Source: Deltaproteobacteria bacterium (GTDB lineage Bacteria; Desulfobacterota; Syntrophobacteria; Syntrophobacterales; Syntrophobacteraceae). Taken from it: a stretch of 64,000 bases of DNA. A program made the position numbers and the translations under genes. The stretch's first letter is position 1; each line of letters begins with the position of its first letter. The DNA is taken from NCBI GenBank assembly GCA_012517315.1, contig JAAYVE010000009.1:1-64000 (forward strand). The letters are read 5' to 3'. The notes under the pieces were generated by a model, which worked only from the letters and a program-made list of their open reading frames with translations, was not told the DNA's origin and ran no database searches. Shown here piece after piece: positions 1-7,999 of this stretch.

Positions 1-140
1 CTGCGTCAGCCAGTCGCCCTCCGCCATCGGCAAATCCGGAAACGAAGACAACCGTCAAACCCGTATCGGCCACGTCTCACAAACCTCGGGGGGTAAAATT
101 TCAATTACCAAAAGGGGTAAAAATTCAATTACCATTGACA
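1..140 (-). mobile_element. Terminal end of an IS21-family-like insertion sequence (partial)
   Basis: Read on the minus strand from position 140, the sequence begins TGTCAATGG and contains two near-identical tandem copies of a 20-base unit, GGTAATTGAAnTTTTACCCC (about 92-111 and 115-134). A TGT start followed by repeated internal units is the usual structure of IS21-family ends. The rest of the element, including istA/istB, would lie left of the window. No reliable reading frame of the transposase can be followed in the 90 bases available, so the family call rests on terminal structure only. Confidence 0.5.
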
Positions 141-473
141 GTTAGGAGAGGACGACCACTCTGGATTACATGGGAGTGTGCCCGGAGGCTCCATTTGTGA
201 TGCGCCTGGAAATGGGGGGAACGAGGGTGTGGTTTGCCCTCGGCCCGTTTCATCGTTTGCTGTGTAAAGGTGGGGATGCCTCCCGAAGGCGTGAATGACG
301 CGCACCGACCGCCAAGCGTCGGATGTGTCCCGTCATGCTGCGAAACACCAGAAGAGGGCTTTTTCGCCAAGGTCTCCCACGGCCTTTTTTGCAGGCATTC
401 GGCGCTGGGACCATTGTGGGATCTGCATAAACAGATGGATCGGATTTGATTCTAAAGGGGGAATCCAGAATTC
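141..473. other. Intergenic stretch between IS end and ihf-type gene
   Basis: About 330 bases with several short overlapping reading frames on both strands, none with a recognisable protein or a convincing ribosome binding site. I see no clear terminator, tRNA or repeat. It may be flanking DNA at the insertion site of the element at 1-140. Confidence 0.4.
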
Positions 474-758
474 TCAGGCGCTGTTGATCCGCTCCCTGAG
501 CACCCCGGAGCACTTGAAGGTGACCACTTTCCTCGGCGAGAGCATGATAGGATCTCCCGTCTGCGGATTGCGGCCCCGCCGCTGATTCTTTTCCTTCACG
601 CTGAACTTGCCAAAACCGCTGATCAACACATCCTCGCCATTTTCGAGAGTCTGCTTGATGATTTCGAACAGCGTCTCGATGATATGGGCGGATTCTGTCT
701 TTGTGAAGATATTCTTCGCAAAAAGGTTCTCCACGATATGAGCCTTTGTCAACGTCAT
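474..758 (-). CDS. ihfA: Integration host factor alpha / HU-family DNA-binding protein
   Basis: A 94-residue histone-like protein that binds and bends DNA as a dimer. It has the full family layout: an N-terminal helical dimerisation part, the GFGKFSV strand, and the DNA-contacting arm with RRGRNPQTG followed by the R-K-V-V-F-K segment. RRGRNPQTG and the length agree better with IHF-alpha than with HU, but the subunit assignment is family-based. The ATG at 758 is preferred over the one at 764 because the TGAGGA ribosome binding site then sits 8 bases away rather than 2. A candidate promoter lies about 90 bases upstream. Confidence 0.88.
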   Translation of the reverse strand: MTLTKAHIVENLFAKNIFTKTESAHIIETLFEIIKQTLENGEDVLISGFGKFSVKEKNQRRGRNPQTGDPIMLSPRKVVTFKCSGVLRERINSA

Positions 759-846
759 GATCATTGTCCTCAGGTTTTTTTAAAACAAAGCGCCGGGAAA
801 TGGCACCGCCCCTCTCCCTGCCCAAAATTTCCTCAATCTTGTTGGA

Positions 847-875
847 CTATTACAGGATAATTTACTGTTTTTCAA
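847..875 (-). promoter_or_regulatory. Candidate sigma-70 promoter for the ihfA-type gene
   Basis: On the minus strand a TTGAAA -35 box (875-870) and a TAATAG -10 box (852-847) are 17 bases apart in a locally AT-rich stretch upstream of the ihfA-type gene. Assigned by consensus match only. Confidence 0.4.
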
Positions 876-1000
876 CAAAAAAACCACGGAAGGGATAGAA
901 CGCTGGAGGATCTGACACTCCCACCCGGCTTCCACCATGCACTCCACCCTCCAAAACCTCTTGCGGTCTTTCTGGACGATACTCTGGGGAATGATGCGTT

Positions 1001-1405
1001 TCAGGGTGTGGGGGAGAGTCTTTCGCCTTTCAAAGCTTTCCACGCCTCGATCTTCCCATAGATACTGCTCCCTGGGAAAAACTGCGAGATTCCCATTTCA
1101 AGGATCGCAGGGATGTCTTTCTGGGGAAAAATACCTCCCGCCGTGATCCGGATATCCTGTAAGCCCTCTTGTCGCAACAGGTCAAAGAGGCGACGGAAAT
1201 CTTCCACAGAGGCTCCCGGGAGGGTGGTGATCCCGATGTGATCGACACACTCCTGGATTGCCGAGACGACGATGGCTCTGGGATCGGAGTCGGCAATGCA
1301 GATCACTTCAAAGCCTGCCTCGCTGCAGGTTCTGGCGAGCCTGAGCAAAGCCTTCTCATGCCCTGTCCCGAATCTCGCTAAAAGAATCCTGAGTTTTGCT
1401 TCCAT
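1001..1405 (-). CDS. Stand-alone B12-binding-domain protein (methylmalonyl-CoA mutase C-terminal type)
   Basis: This 134-residue protein resembles the C-terminal cobalamin-binding Rossmann domain of methylmalonyl-CoA mutase over its whole length: the I-Q-E-x-V-D-x-I-G segment, then ITAGGIFPQKDIPAI and the EMG-x-x-x-F-F-P-G end. The domain stands alone with no catalytic barrel beside it. The lower-ligand motif DxHxxG is altered: residues 14-19 read TGHEKA, keeping His16 but replacing Asp with Thr and the last Gly with Ala. Either it binds cobalamin in a modified way or it is a regulatory relic. No strong ribosome binding site is visible at the ATG, so the start is uncertain. Confidence 0.72.
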   Translation of the reverse strand: MEAKLRILLARFGTGHEKALLRLARTCSEAGFEVICIADSDPRAIVVSAIQECVDHIGITTLPGASVEDFRRLFDLLRQEGLQDIRITAGGIFPQKDIPAILEMGISQFFPGSSIYGKIEAWKALKGERLSPTP

Positions 1406-1752
1406 GACGCAATGCTTTCAAGGAATGTTCACCTTTGTATCCGAGGTTACGGCGCATACTTACCAGAACGGCGCCGTTATCTGCAAGCAGTCGGCCTATT
1501 CATGGGAAACATTTCCATTGTCACGCAATGATAACAAGGGAAATCCATGATGCTTCGGCGATCTCACGATGGCAGTTGGCCGCCTTCGTCTCTAGAAGCA
1601 ATCGAGGGAAGGAGGAGAGGATGGGATCGACTTAGATCATCATGGACCTCCTCGCCAGATTTCTGCCGGGCTCAATTTCAACTGAGGTCCTGATGGGGTT
1701 TTTGGGCGGGATGGAAACTTGGCGGAGTTCATCGCAGCCACTGCGAAAAAGG
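1406..1752. other. Intergenic stretch downstream of phoU
   Basis: About 350 bases without a convincing gene. The only structure I see is a 12-base perfect palindrome, AACGGCGCCGTT, at 1467-1478. No T-tract terminator for phoU was recognised. Confidence 0.35.
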
Positions 1753-2412
1753 TTACTGTTGGCAGTGGTGTTTGATGTTGACGCCTCTCACAATGAAAAT
1801 CACACTCTCTGCAATGTTGGTGGCCCCGTCTGCTATCCGCTCCAGGCAGCGGGCTGCGATGATCGTCTGGACGGAACGCTCAACGGCGGGGACTTCCCTC
1901 ACCATGTAATCCAACTGGCTCTTGAGGACCTTCACGTTGTATTCATCCGCTGTGTCGTCCATTTGGCACACCTCGGTGGCTTGATCAGGGTTCTCGCTCA
2001 TGAAGGAGGCGATGACCGTTTTGTACATATCGATGGCGGTCTCCGACAGTCGTTCCATGAAGGGGTTGGGAGGCAAGGGAGGGCGGTTGGCAAGGAACTG
2101 GGCTCTCTGAGCCACGTTCACCGCCTGGTCGGCAATGCGTTCCAGTTCCGCGCAGATCCTCATGGACCCGACAATGAAGCGAAGGTCTCTCGCCATGGGC
2201 TGATCCAGCGCGAGCAGCCTGAGACAGTGCCGGTCGATCTCCACTTCCAGGAGGTTGATTTCCCGGTCTCCATCAATGACCTCCTCGGCCAACTGGGAAT
2301 CCCTCTCCAGGAATGCACGCACAGCCTTCTCTACCGCTCTTTCGGTGAGAGCCGCCATCTGCAGAATCGTGATCTTGAGGGCTTGTATCTCTTGATGAAA
2401 ACGGCTCTGCAT
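1753..2412 (-). CDS. phoU: Phosphate signalling regulator PhoU
   Basis: A 219-residue cytosolic all-helical protein that couples the Pst phosphate transporter to PhoR and represses the Pho regulon when phosphate is sufficient. Two PhoU helical repeats are visible, each with the metal-binding E/D-x-x-x-D pattern (ELERIADQAVNVAQ near residues 90-103 and CLERIADGATNIAES near 188-202). Length is normal. The ribosome binding site AGGAG lies 8 bases before the ATG and overlaps the fossil TAG stop codon of the decayed pstB. It is the last gene of a phoB-phoR-(pstB remnant)-phoU group and looks intact. Confidence 0.95.
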   Translation of the reverse strand: MQSRFHQEIQALKITILQMAALTERAVEKAVRAFLERDSQLAEEVIDGDREINLLEVEIDRHCLRLLALDQPMARDLRFIVGSMRICAELERIADQAVNVAQRAQFLANRPPLPPNPFMERLSETAIDMYKTVIASFMSENPDQATEVCQMDDTADEYNVKVLKSQLDYMVREVPAVERSVQTIIAARCLERIADGATNIAESVIFIVRGVNIKHHCQQ

Positions 2413-2423
2413 GAGAGGAACTC

Positions 2424-3010
2424 CTACGCAAAACGACCTGCAATGTAGTCTTCTGTCTGCTGAATCTGCGGTCGGGTGAGAAGGATTTCCGTGGAATCGA
2501 CCTCGACGATCTTTCTCGTGAAAAAAAACGCGGCAAAGTCGGAAACCCTGGCTGCCTGCTGCAAGTTAAAGAGCACAGTAACGATCGCGTAGCGTTTTTT
2601 CAACTGGTGAATGACTCCTCTATCTTCTGCGTGGCCCTGGGATCAGGGCAGGATGCAGGTTCATCCATGAGGAGGAGTTCCGGCCCAACCACCAGGGCTC
2701 TTGCAATGCACAGCCTTTGCCGGTGACCTCCGGTATCCTTCGCCCGGAGCCCATAGGCCGCATCCTCGCAAATGTTTTTGGGAGAAGGAGTGGGCTCCGA
2801 AAAATCATTCCCTCACGGCGGCGTAGGGACACCACATCCACTTCGGTGTCATGGATGTTCTCATTGTCCAGATCGATCTCCCCTCACCCTCCCGACGAAA
2901 ATGAGATCGTTCATTCGGTTCGGGCAACCGAGGAAGGTGCTCCCGCCACAAACTGAAGGGCGGATGAGCACGGTCACCTCGCGGCAGAGAGGTTCCCACC
3001 GGAAATGTGG
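2424..3010 (-). pseudogene. pstB: Decayed pstB (phosphate ABC transporter ATPase)
   Basis: Between phoR and phoU all three minus-strand frames hold fragments of one PstB protein in the correct order. They are: REVTVLIRPSVCGGSTFL (fossil Walker A), [40 protein letters not shown] (fossil Walker B), [32 protein letters not shown], and finally TEDYIAGRF plus a stop at 2424-2426. The Walker A lysine has become glycine, several frameshifts separate the pieces, and about 60 codons including the ABC signature region are missing. The remnant is about 590 bases, against roughly 750 for an intact gene. Several independent lesions make sequencing error an unlikely explanation. Confidence 0.88.
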
Positions 3011-3018
3011 CTTCACGC

Positions 3019-4860
3019 TCAAAGTGTTGGAGGAAGGGCCGTATCCCCCTGCAGGTCTTCCCGGGTTGCACGCGGGAGCGTAAAAAAGAAGGTGGAACCG
3101 GTTACGCCCCCCGGATTGGGGCTCTGGACCCAGATCTGTCCTCCGTGGTTCTTCGTGATATGCCTGCATATTGCCAGGCCGAGCCCGGTACTTCCCGAGT
3201 CGTTTCCTCGATGTCTTTCAATGCGGAAGAAACGCTCAAACACACGTTGTTGATATTGTTTTGGAATTCCAGGTCCGTCGTCACGGACACTGAATTGGAC
3301 GGCTTCCTCGACGACGCTGCAGCCGACCGACACGGTGCCCCCCTGAAGGCTGTGGCGGATGGAGTTCTCGAGGAGGTTCCGAAAAACCTGCACCAGCTGG
3401 TCAAAATCACATGACACGGCCACGCCCTCCGCAGGGATTTCATGGACGAGGGTCACACCTTTTGCCTCAGCCAGGGAAGAGCATGTTCTCCAGGCCGCCA
3501 TGAGCGCTTCCAACGGATTCGAGGGTGAGGCCTTGATGGGGGCTTTCAGAGCTTCGAGGCGCGCCAGTTGCAGCAGGTCGTCCACCATTTTCACCATGTG
3601 ATTGCAGTTGCGAAGAATGATCTTGAGAAAAGAGGACAGGATCGAAGGGTCCGGTTCCTCGGCCAGGAGTAGAGATTCCGTGTATCCCTTGATAGAGGTG
3701 AGGGGTGTGCGCATTTCGTGGGAGACGTTAGCCACGAAGTCCTGGCGGACCCTCTCCAGTCTCTTCAGTTCACTGATGTCGTGGAACACCACAGTGGCGC
3801 CCATTCCCCCCTCTTGATGTTCCACCTTCACGATGGTCACGTCATAGATCCGCCCATCGCCGAGCTCGATTTGAAGCTTCCGGGGCGATTCCTCACGGGC
3901 ACCGCCTTGTTTCAGCAGCCTTTCGCACGACTCCTGAAGTTCCAGGCTCATGATGAGCTCGATGGGGCGCTTCCCTTTGAAAAGCGGGGGATAGTCGACC
4001 ATTTGGGCAAGCGCTTTGTTGATGCTCAAGATTTTCCCCTGGGAGTCGAGAACCATGACCCCTTCCTGCATTCCATCGAAGACCGCCTCGAGTCTCTGCT
4101 TTTCCTCAGAGATCCCCTGAAGATGCCTGTCTATGTTTTCAGCCATCTGGTTGACGGAGTTGGCGAGGGAATAGAACTCCTGATCGGGACTGAAACGAAT
4201 ACGCCTTTTGAAGTCGAGTCCGCCAATGGCTCGGATGCCCTCTGTCAGGGTCTTCATGGGGGAGCGAAGACGGAGGATGAGACTGTGGGTCAGCAGGGCC
4301 GCTGCCAGGAAGAGAATGGCCACAACCAGAAAAAAGGTTCTCCGAAGGCTTTGCAGGACCTCCTTCACGTTGGAAAAGGGAACCGCTATTCGGAGGAACC
4401 CGGGCGGGAAGAGCGCATCTGCGGGCATTTTTCGGGCAACAAAAATATATTCTTGCTGCACATTCCTGCTGTAACGGATTGCCAGCCCCATTTCCTGGGT
4501 TCCGGCCGCGACGATTTCCGGTCGGTTGATGAGCGTTTCCATCTCGGGAACATGATTCAGAGGTGCCTCACTGTCCAGAAGGACACGACCGTCGGCGGCG
4601 GTTCGGGTGATGCGCATCCCACTTCGCGCAGCGAGTGCCGCGATCCTCTGGTGCATTTCTTCCAGGCTCCGGATGTCACTTCCATGCTCCAGCAGCCATT
4701 CGACGGTTTCGAGACCCTTCCTGGCTCCGTTTATGGCCTCTTCGGTGACTGCCCGGGCGATGCTTTGGTAGTAGAACCAGGAGGGGACCAGCATGGCCAA
4801 GAAAAGCAACACGCAGAAGGAAGCCAGCAAGGCCGTCCGAAAAGAGAGTCCCTCTTTCAT
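3019..4860 (-). CDS. phoR: Phosphate regulon sensor histidine kinase PhoR
   Basis: A 613-residue membrane sensor kinase that would phosphorylate PhoB under phosphate limitation. In order it has a first membrane helix (about 8-28), a periplasmic region of about 140 residues, a second membrane helix (about 176-198), a HAMP linker, a PAS domain (about 255-365), a HisKA domain with phospho-acceptor His381 in VSHEMRTPLTS, and a HATPase domain with DDGPGIP and GSTGLGLAI. The periplasmic domain is larger than in E. coli PhoR, which is common outside enterics. phoB ends six bases upstream, so the two are co-transcribed. The 3' end abuts the pstB remnant. Confidence 0.93.
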   Translation of the reverse strand: MKEGLSFRTALLASFCVLLFLAMLVPSWFYYQSIARAVTEEAINGARKGLETVEWLLEHGSDIRSLEEMHQRIAALAARSGMRITRTAADGRVLLDSEAPLNHVPEMETLINRPEIVAAGTQEMGLAIRYSRNVQQEYIFVARKMPADALFPPGFLRIAVPFSNVKEVLQSLRRTFFLVVAILFLAAALLTHSLILRLRSPMKTLTEGIRAIGGLDFKRRIRFSPDQEFYSLANSVNQMAENIDRHLQGISEEKQRLEAVFDGMQEGVMVLDSQGKILSINKALAQMVDYPPLFKGKRPIELIMSLELQESCERLLKQGGAREESPRKLQIELGDGRIYDVTIVKVEHQEGGMGATVVFHDISELKRLERVRQDFVANVSHEMRTPLTSIKGYTESLLLAEEPDPSILSSFLKIILRNCNHMVKMVDDLLQLARLEALKAPIKASPSNPLEALMAAWRTCSSLAEAKGVTLVHEIPAEGVAVSCDFDQLVQVFRNLLENSIRHSLQGGTVSVGCSVVEEAVQFSVRDDGPGIPKQYQQRVFERFFRIERHRGNDSGSTGLGLAICRHITKNHGGQIWVQSPNPGGVTGSTFFFTLPRATREDLQGDTALPPTL

Positions 4861-4866
4861 GCCCGC

Positions 4867-5544
4867 CTATCCCCTGAACCTGTATCCAACGCCCCGCACA
4901 GTCTCCACCCATTCGGAGTAAGGTGCGACTTTCTGCCTCAGGCGCCGCACGTGGGTGTCCACGGTGCGGGCATATCCTTCAAACTGATAACCCCACACCT
5001 TATCCAGCAATTGATCCCGGGTCTGGACTTTGCCCCGGTTTCGCACCAGTTCGGCAAGCAGCTTGAATTCAGTCGCCGTGAGGGGGATTTCCACACCGTC
5101 TATACTCACCTTGTGCGCTTCCAGGTCGATCCGAAAACCTTCGTTTTCCCAATGCTTGACTTCCAAATTGGTTTCGGGAATGGAACGTCTGAGAATGGCC
5201 CGAATGCGCAACAGCAGTTCTCGCGGACTGAAAGGTTTCACCACATAGTCATCGGCCCCCAATTCCAGTCCGACAATCCGGTCGATTTCCTCCCCTTTGG
5301 CGGTCAGCATGATGACCGGTATGGACTTGGTCTCTGGGCTCCTCTTGAGTTCCCTGCACACTTCGAAGCCGTCGATTCCCGGGATCATAAGGTCCAAGAG
5401 AATGAGTTCCGGATGGTGGAGCCGGACGCTGTTCAATGCTTCGTAGCCGTCCTGCGAGGTCAAAACGGCAAAACCGGCCGACTGCAGAGTGTAGGTCAGG
5501 AGCTGAAGTATATCGGGGTCGTCTTCCACGACGAGGATTTTCAT
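4867..5544 (-). CDS. phoB: Phosphate regulon response regulator PhoB
   Basis: A 225-residue OmpR/PhoB-family transcription factor. The receiver domain carries the acidic pair in VVEDDPD, phospho-acceptor Asp51 (LILLDLMIPG), Thr81 and Lys103. The winged-helix domain ends with ARTVDTHVRRLRQK, the DNA-recognition helix, and VGYRFRG. The ATG at 5544 is chosen because GAAGG lies 8 bases upstream; a GTG at 5559 would add five residues. Three direct repeats of the PHO-box type precede the gene, which suggests autoregulation. Confidence 0.95.
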   Translation of the reverse strand: MKILVVEDDPDILQLLTYTLQSAGFAVLTSQDGYEALNSVRLHHPELILLDLMIPGIDGFEVCRELKRSPETKSIPVIMLTAKGEEIDRIVGLELGADDYVVKPFSPRELLLRIRAILRRSIPETNLEVKHWENEGFRIDLEAHKVSIDGVEIPLTATEFKLLAELVRNRGKVQTRDQLLDKVWGYQFEGYARTVDTHVRRLRQKVAPYSEWVETVRGVGYRFRG

Positions 5545-5593
5545 GTTGGGCACCTTCACTTTCCTTTGTATGAATGATGCGCTACCCTTCTTA

Positions 5594-5622
5594 TGTGACA
5601 GGGAGATGACGGCTGTGTGACA
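5594..5622 (-). promoter_or_regulatory. PHO box: three direct repeats upstream of phoB
   Basis: Read on the minus strand there are three 7-base repeats, TGTCACA (5622-5616), CGTCATC (5611-5605) and TGTCACA (5600-5594), with an exact 11-base period. PhoB dimers bind tandem CTGTCAT-like 7-mers spaced by 4 bases. The array lies 50-78 bases before the phoB ATG, as expected for an autoregulated, activator-dependent promoter. Confidence 0.75.
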
Positions 5623-6017
5623 TTATGGAGAAGGCGCCTCCCGGGTGTGATACACCGTTGGTTGCGAGAGGGGTCATGCCGACTGCACGGCATTGTCGGC
5701 AACCTCCCGTTGAAACAGACTTGGAAACATTCCCGACGCAAGCCTGTCGCTGTGTCCCTTTTCCAAAAAACTCCGGCTACTTCGTTCAAACCTCATGGAA
5801 GGCAAATAGCATATTTTTCAATGCATGTACACGTCATTGCGGCGAAAATGAGCGAAACGCGGAGGTGTCCTTGTGGCGGGCGGACAAGCCGGGATTCGCC
5901 GATGATCTTTCGTCTGGCCCGTCAGGGGCCGCCTTGCTTCCTCGTCGAGCCGAGTATATAGTAGCAGATCACCGGATCGACATCACCGGACTCCCTACAC
6001 ACGACACTGATGAAGCT
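5623..6017. other. Divergent intergenic region phoB / ahbAB
   Basis: About 395 bases. The frame of the downstream siroheme decarboxylase is open back to an ATG at 5625, but this part has no similarity I recognise, is less GC-rich and lacks a ribosome binding site, so I treat it as untranslated. A TATATA element occurs around 5950. Confidence 0.4.
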
Positions 6018-7043
6018 GTGGATAACGTTGCTTTGACATTCAGAGGGGACCGCAAATTGGACGCCAAAGACCGTTTGATCCTTGACCGCATTCAGCGGGC
6101 CTTTCCGCTCGTTTCGGATCCTTTCGGCGTCATTGGCGGTGCCTTGAAACTGGATGCCGGGGAGGTGATGGAACGCGTAAAGGGTCTGAAGGAACAGGGG
6201 TTGGTGCGTCAGATCAGCGCCATTTTCAACACCGGTGCCCTGGGTTACCGGAGCAGCCTTGTTGCCATGGCGGTTCCTGAAAAACGCCTTCGAGAAACGG
6301 TCGAGGTCATCAACCGCTACCCCGGAGTCAGTCATAATTACTTGCGGCCGTGTCCATATAACGTTTGGTACACCATCGCGGTTCCCCCGGAGGAGTCGTT
6401 GGAGTCCAAGGTGGCCGGTCTGTCCCGGGACGCGGGGGGGTGGCCCACTCTGGTCCTTCCGGCAATCAAGAAATACAAGCTGGCCGTCGTCTTGGACGTT
6501 CTGGACGAGGGTGAGGGGGAACCCCTGCAGGAAACGACGGGACCGGCTTCCTTGGAGGCTTCAGGCGCGTTTCATGCCACCGGGGAAAACGTCTCCATCG
6601 TGAAATGTGTTCAGGAGGACCTGCCTGTAGTACCATCGCCTTTTGCGGAGTGGGCAGGGCAGTTGGGGATGTTCGAGGAAGCACTTCTCGGCTGTCTCTC
6701 CAAATGGCTCCAGCAGGGGATCATGCGCCGCTTTGCGGCGATCCTCAACCATCGACAGGCTGGATTCGGCGCCAACGGGATGGTGGTGTGGAGATGCCTG
6801 CAGGAACGTTTGGACGAGGCGGGAAGAATACTGGCTGGCTGTCACGAGGTGAGCCACTGCTATCATCGGCCGTCTTTACCAGAGTGGCCGTACAACCTCT
6901 ATGCCATGGTCCACGGGCGCACAATGGACGAATGCAGGAACATCGCCCAGAGGCTGGCATCCGCCATTCGAAATCAAGACTTCCAGGTGCTCGTCAGCAC
7001 GGCGGAATTCAAGAAAATCCGTCTGAAGCTTTTCTGGGATTGA
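6018..7043 (+). CDS. ahbAB: Fused siroheme decarboxylase AhbA-AhbB
   Basis: Siroheme decarboxylase removes the C12 and C18 acetate carboxyls of siroheme to give didecarboxysiroheme, the first step of the alternative heme pathway of sulfate reducers and archaea. Two Lrp/AsnC-like modules lie in one chain. The first (residues 1-160) has a helix-turn-helix (KLDAKDRLILDRIQ) and the VSHNYLRP...YNVWYTI core. The second (about 200-341) has RRFAAILNHR, the AhbB hallmark VSHCYHRP at about 278-285, and WPYNLYAMVHG. In many genomes these are two genes. The start is uncertain: GTG 6018 is close to where homologous modules begin, though the frame stays open to 5625. Proximity to dsrAB fits shared siroheme use. 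Confidence 0.85.
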   Translation: MDNVALTFRGDRKLDAKDRLILDRIQRAFPLVSDPFGVIGGALKLDAGEVMERVKGLKEQGLVRQISAIFNTGALGYRSSLVAMAVPEKRLRETVEVINRYPGVSHNYLRPCPYNVWYTIAVPPEESLESKVAGLSRDAGGWPTLVLPAIKKYKLAVVLDVLDEGEGEPLQETTGPASLEASGAFHATGENVSIVKCVQEDLPVVPSPFAEWAGQLGMFEEALLGCLSKWLQQGIMRRFAAILNHRQAGFGANGMVVWRCLQERLDEAGRILAGCHEVSHCYHRPSLPEWPYNLYAMVHGRTMDECRNIAQRLASAIRNQDFQVLVSTAEFKKIRLKLFWD

Positions 7044-7063
7044 AGCGCCGCAAACAATCCACA

Positions 7064-7435
7064 ATGCCATGTTACTGCGAGATCGGTCGTATGAAAAATG
7101 AAGAACGGGAACGCGAGATCAGAAAACGGGCAATTTTCGATGGCATGACCCAAAAAGGTCGGGAACGCATCCTGAGGATCGGCTACGACAACTGGGATCC
7201 TTTCCTAGAACCCAAGGACCCGAGAGACCGTCTGTTCAGTTCCGATTCCATGAGGGCCAATGCCTTGTTGAGGGATTTTTACTCCGCCCAGGGCATGGAG
7301 GAGGAATCGGTGGTCACCCACAAGGAGATGTTTGATTTTTGTACAGGACTGCTCAAAGGGGAAGCTCGGGCCTTGTTTCTCTTCAGGTTTTGCAGGTGGC
7401 TCGGAGAAAAGGGGTTCGAAGCTCCTTCCGGATGA
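7064..7435 (+). CDS. Conserved-looking hypothetical protein between ahbAB and the dsr region
   Basis: I do not recognise this 123-residue protein. It is soluble, highly charged and mostly helical by composition, with a basic N-terminal part (EREREIRKRAIFDGM), a W-D-P-F-L-E-P-K-D-P-R-D segment near the middle and a cysteine-containing C-terminal helix (KEMFDFCTGLL). It starts 20 bases after ahbAB and probably belongs to the same transcript. An internal ATG at 7091 is an alternative start; neither has a strong ribosome binding site. It ends 20 bases before the convergent SlyD-like gene. Confidence 0.6.
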   Translation: MPCYCEIGRMKNEEREREIRKRAIFDGMTQKGRERILRIGYDNWDPFLEPKDPRDRLFSSDSMRANALLRDFYSAQGMEEESVVTHKEMFDFCTGLLKGEARALFLFRFCRWLGEKGFEAPSG

Positions 7436-7455
7436 GCCGGCATCAAGTCTTCCCT

Positions 7456-7959
7456 TCACCCCCCCGCTTGGGGGGATGCCTCACCTGCGTGTTCGCAAGG
7501 CCTGAGGAACTCCAGTTCTTCGGCTAGAGCAGGGCGGACGAAGATGATCTTCACGTGATAATAGAGGTCCTTCCCCGCCAATGGATGATTGAAGTCCAGC
7601 AGGATCCCGTCCTCGTTTTTTTCCTTCACATGGTATTGGTATTGGGCTCCGGTTGTGGAATCGGCTGCCCGGACCCATTTTCCCACCTTCAGAGATCTGC
7701 CCTGTGGGAATTCATCGAATGTGTGGCGGTGAACCTGTGTCTCATCGTATTCGCCGAAAGCCTCCCGAGCCGGGATGACGAACCGCAGTTCCTCGCCGGC
7801 GCAGTGGCCCAGAAGACGCCTCTCGAGGGCAGGGAGCAGTTGGTTGTACCCGGCCACGAAGTTGAGAGATGCAGGACCGTTTTCTCCTCTAACGAAAAAA
7901 CCGTCTTCCAATTGCAGCGTGTATTCAATGATGGCAAAACTGTCTTTTTTGATTTCCAT
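7456..7959 (-). CDS. FKBP-type peptidyl-prolyl isomerase, SlyD-like
   Basis: A 167-residue cytosolic prolyl isomerase/chaperone. The FKBP fold starts with IEYTLQLEDG, and the flap carries the insert-in-flap chaperone domain (PAREAFGEYDETQVHRHTFDEFP through DGILLDFNHPLAGKDL), the order seen in SlyD. The long histidine-rich nickel-binding tail of E. coli SlyD is missing; only a short C-terminal EHAG stretch remains. The ATG at 7959 is preferred because 8049 would add 30 non-conserved residues overlapping the upstream TPR gene. A C7-GCTT-G6 hairpin (7459-7475) covers the 3' end without a T tract. Confidence 0.88.
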   Translation of the reverse strand: MEIKKDSFAIIEYTLQLEDGFFVRGENGPASLNFVAGYNQLLPALERRLLGHCAGEELRFVIPAREAFGEYDETQVHRHTFDEFPQGRSLKVGKWVRAADSTTGAQYQYHVKEKNEDGILLDFNHPLAGKDLYYHVKIIFVRPALAEELEFLRPCEHAGEASPQAGG

Positions 7960-7999
7960 GTTGCATCCGTCGCATGGATTGGCAGAAGGCCCAGACCGC

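Noticed and set aside
1642-2448. 268-codon plus-strand frame opposite phoU
   Set aside because: Antisense of a conserved gene, no independent support.
3718-5577. 619-codon plus-strand open frame opposite phoB/phoR
   Set aside because: It is the antisense of two clearly homologous genes; its translation is compositionally odd and it has no ribosome binding site.
5625-6017. N-terminal extension of the siroheme decarboxylase from the ATG at 5625
   Set aside because: 131 extra residues without family similarity, less GC-rich and without a ribosome binding site; the AsnC module starts near 6040.
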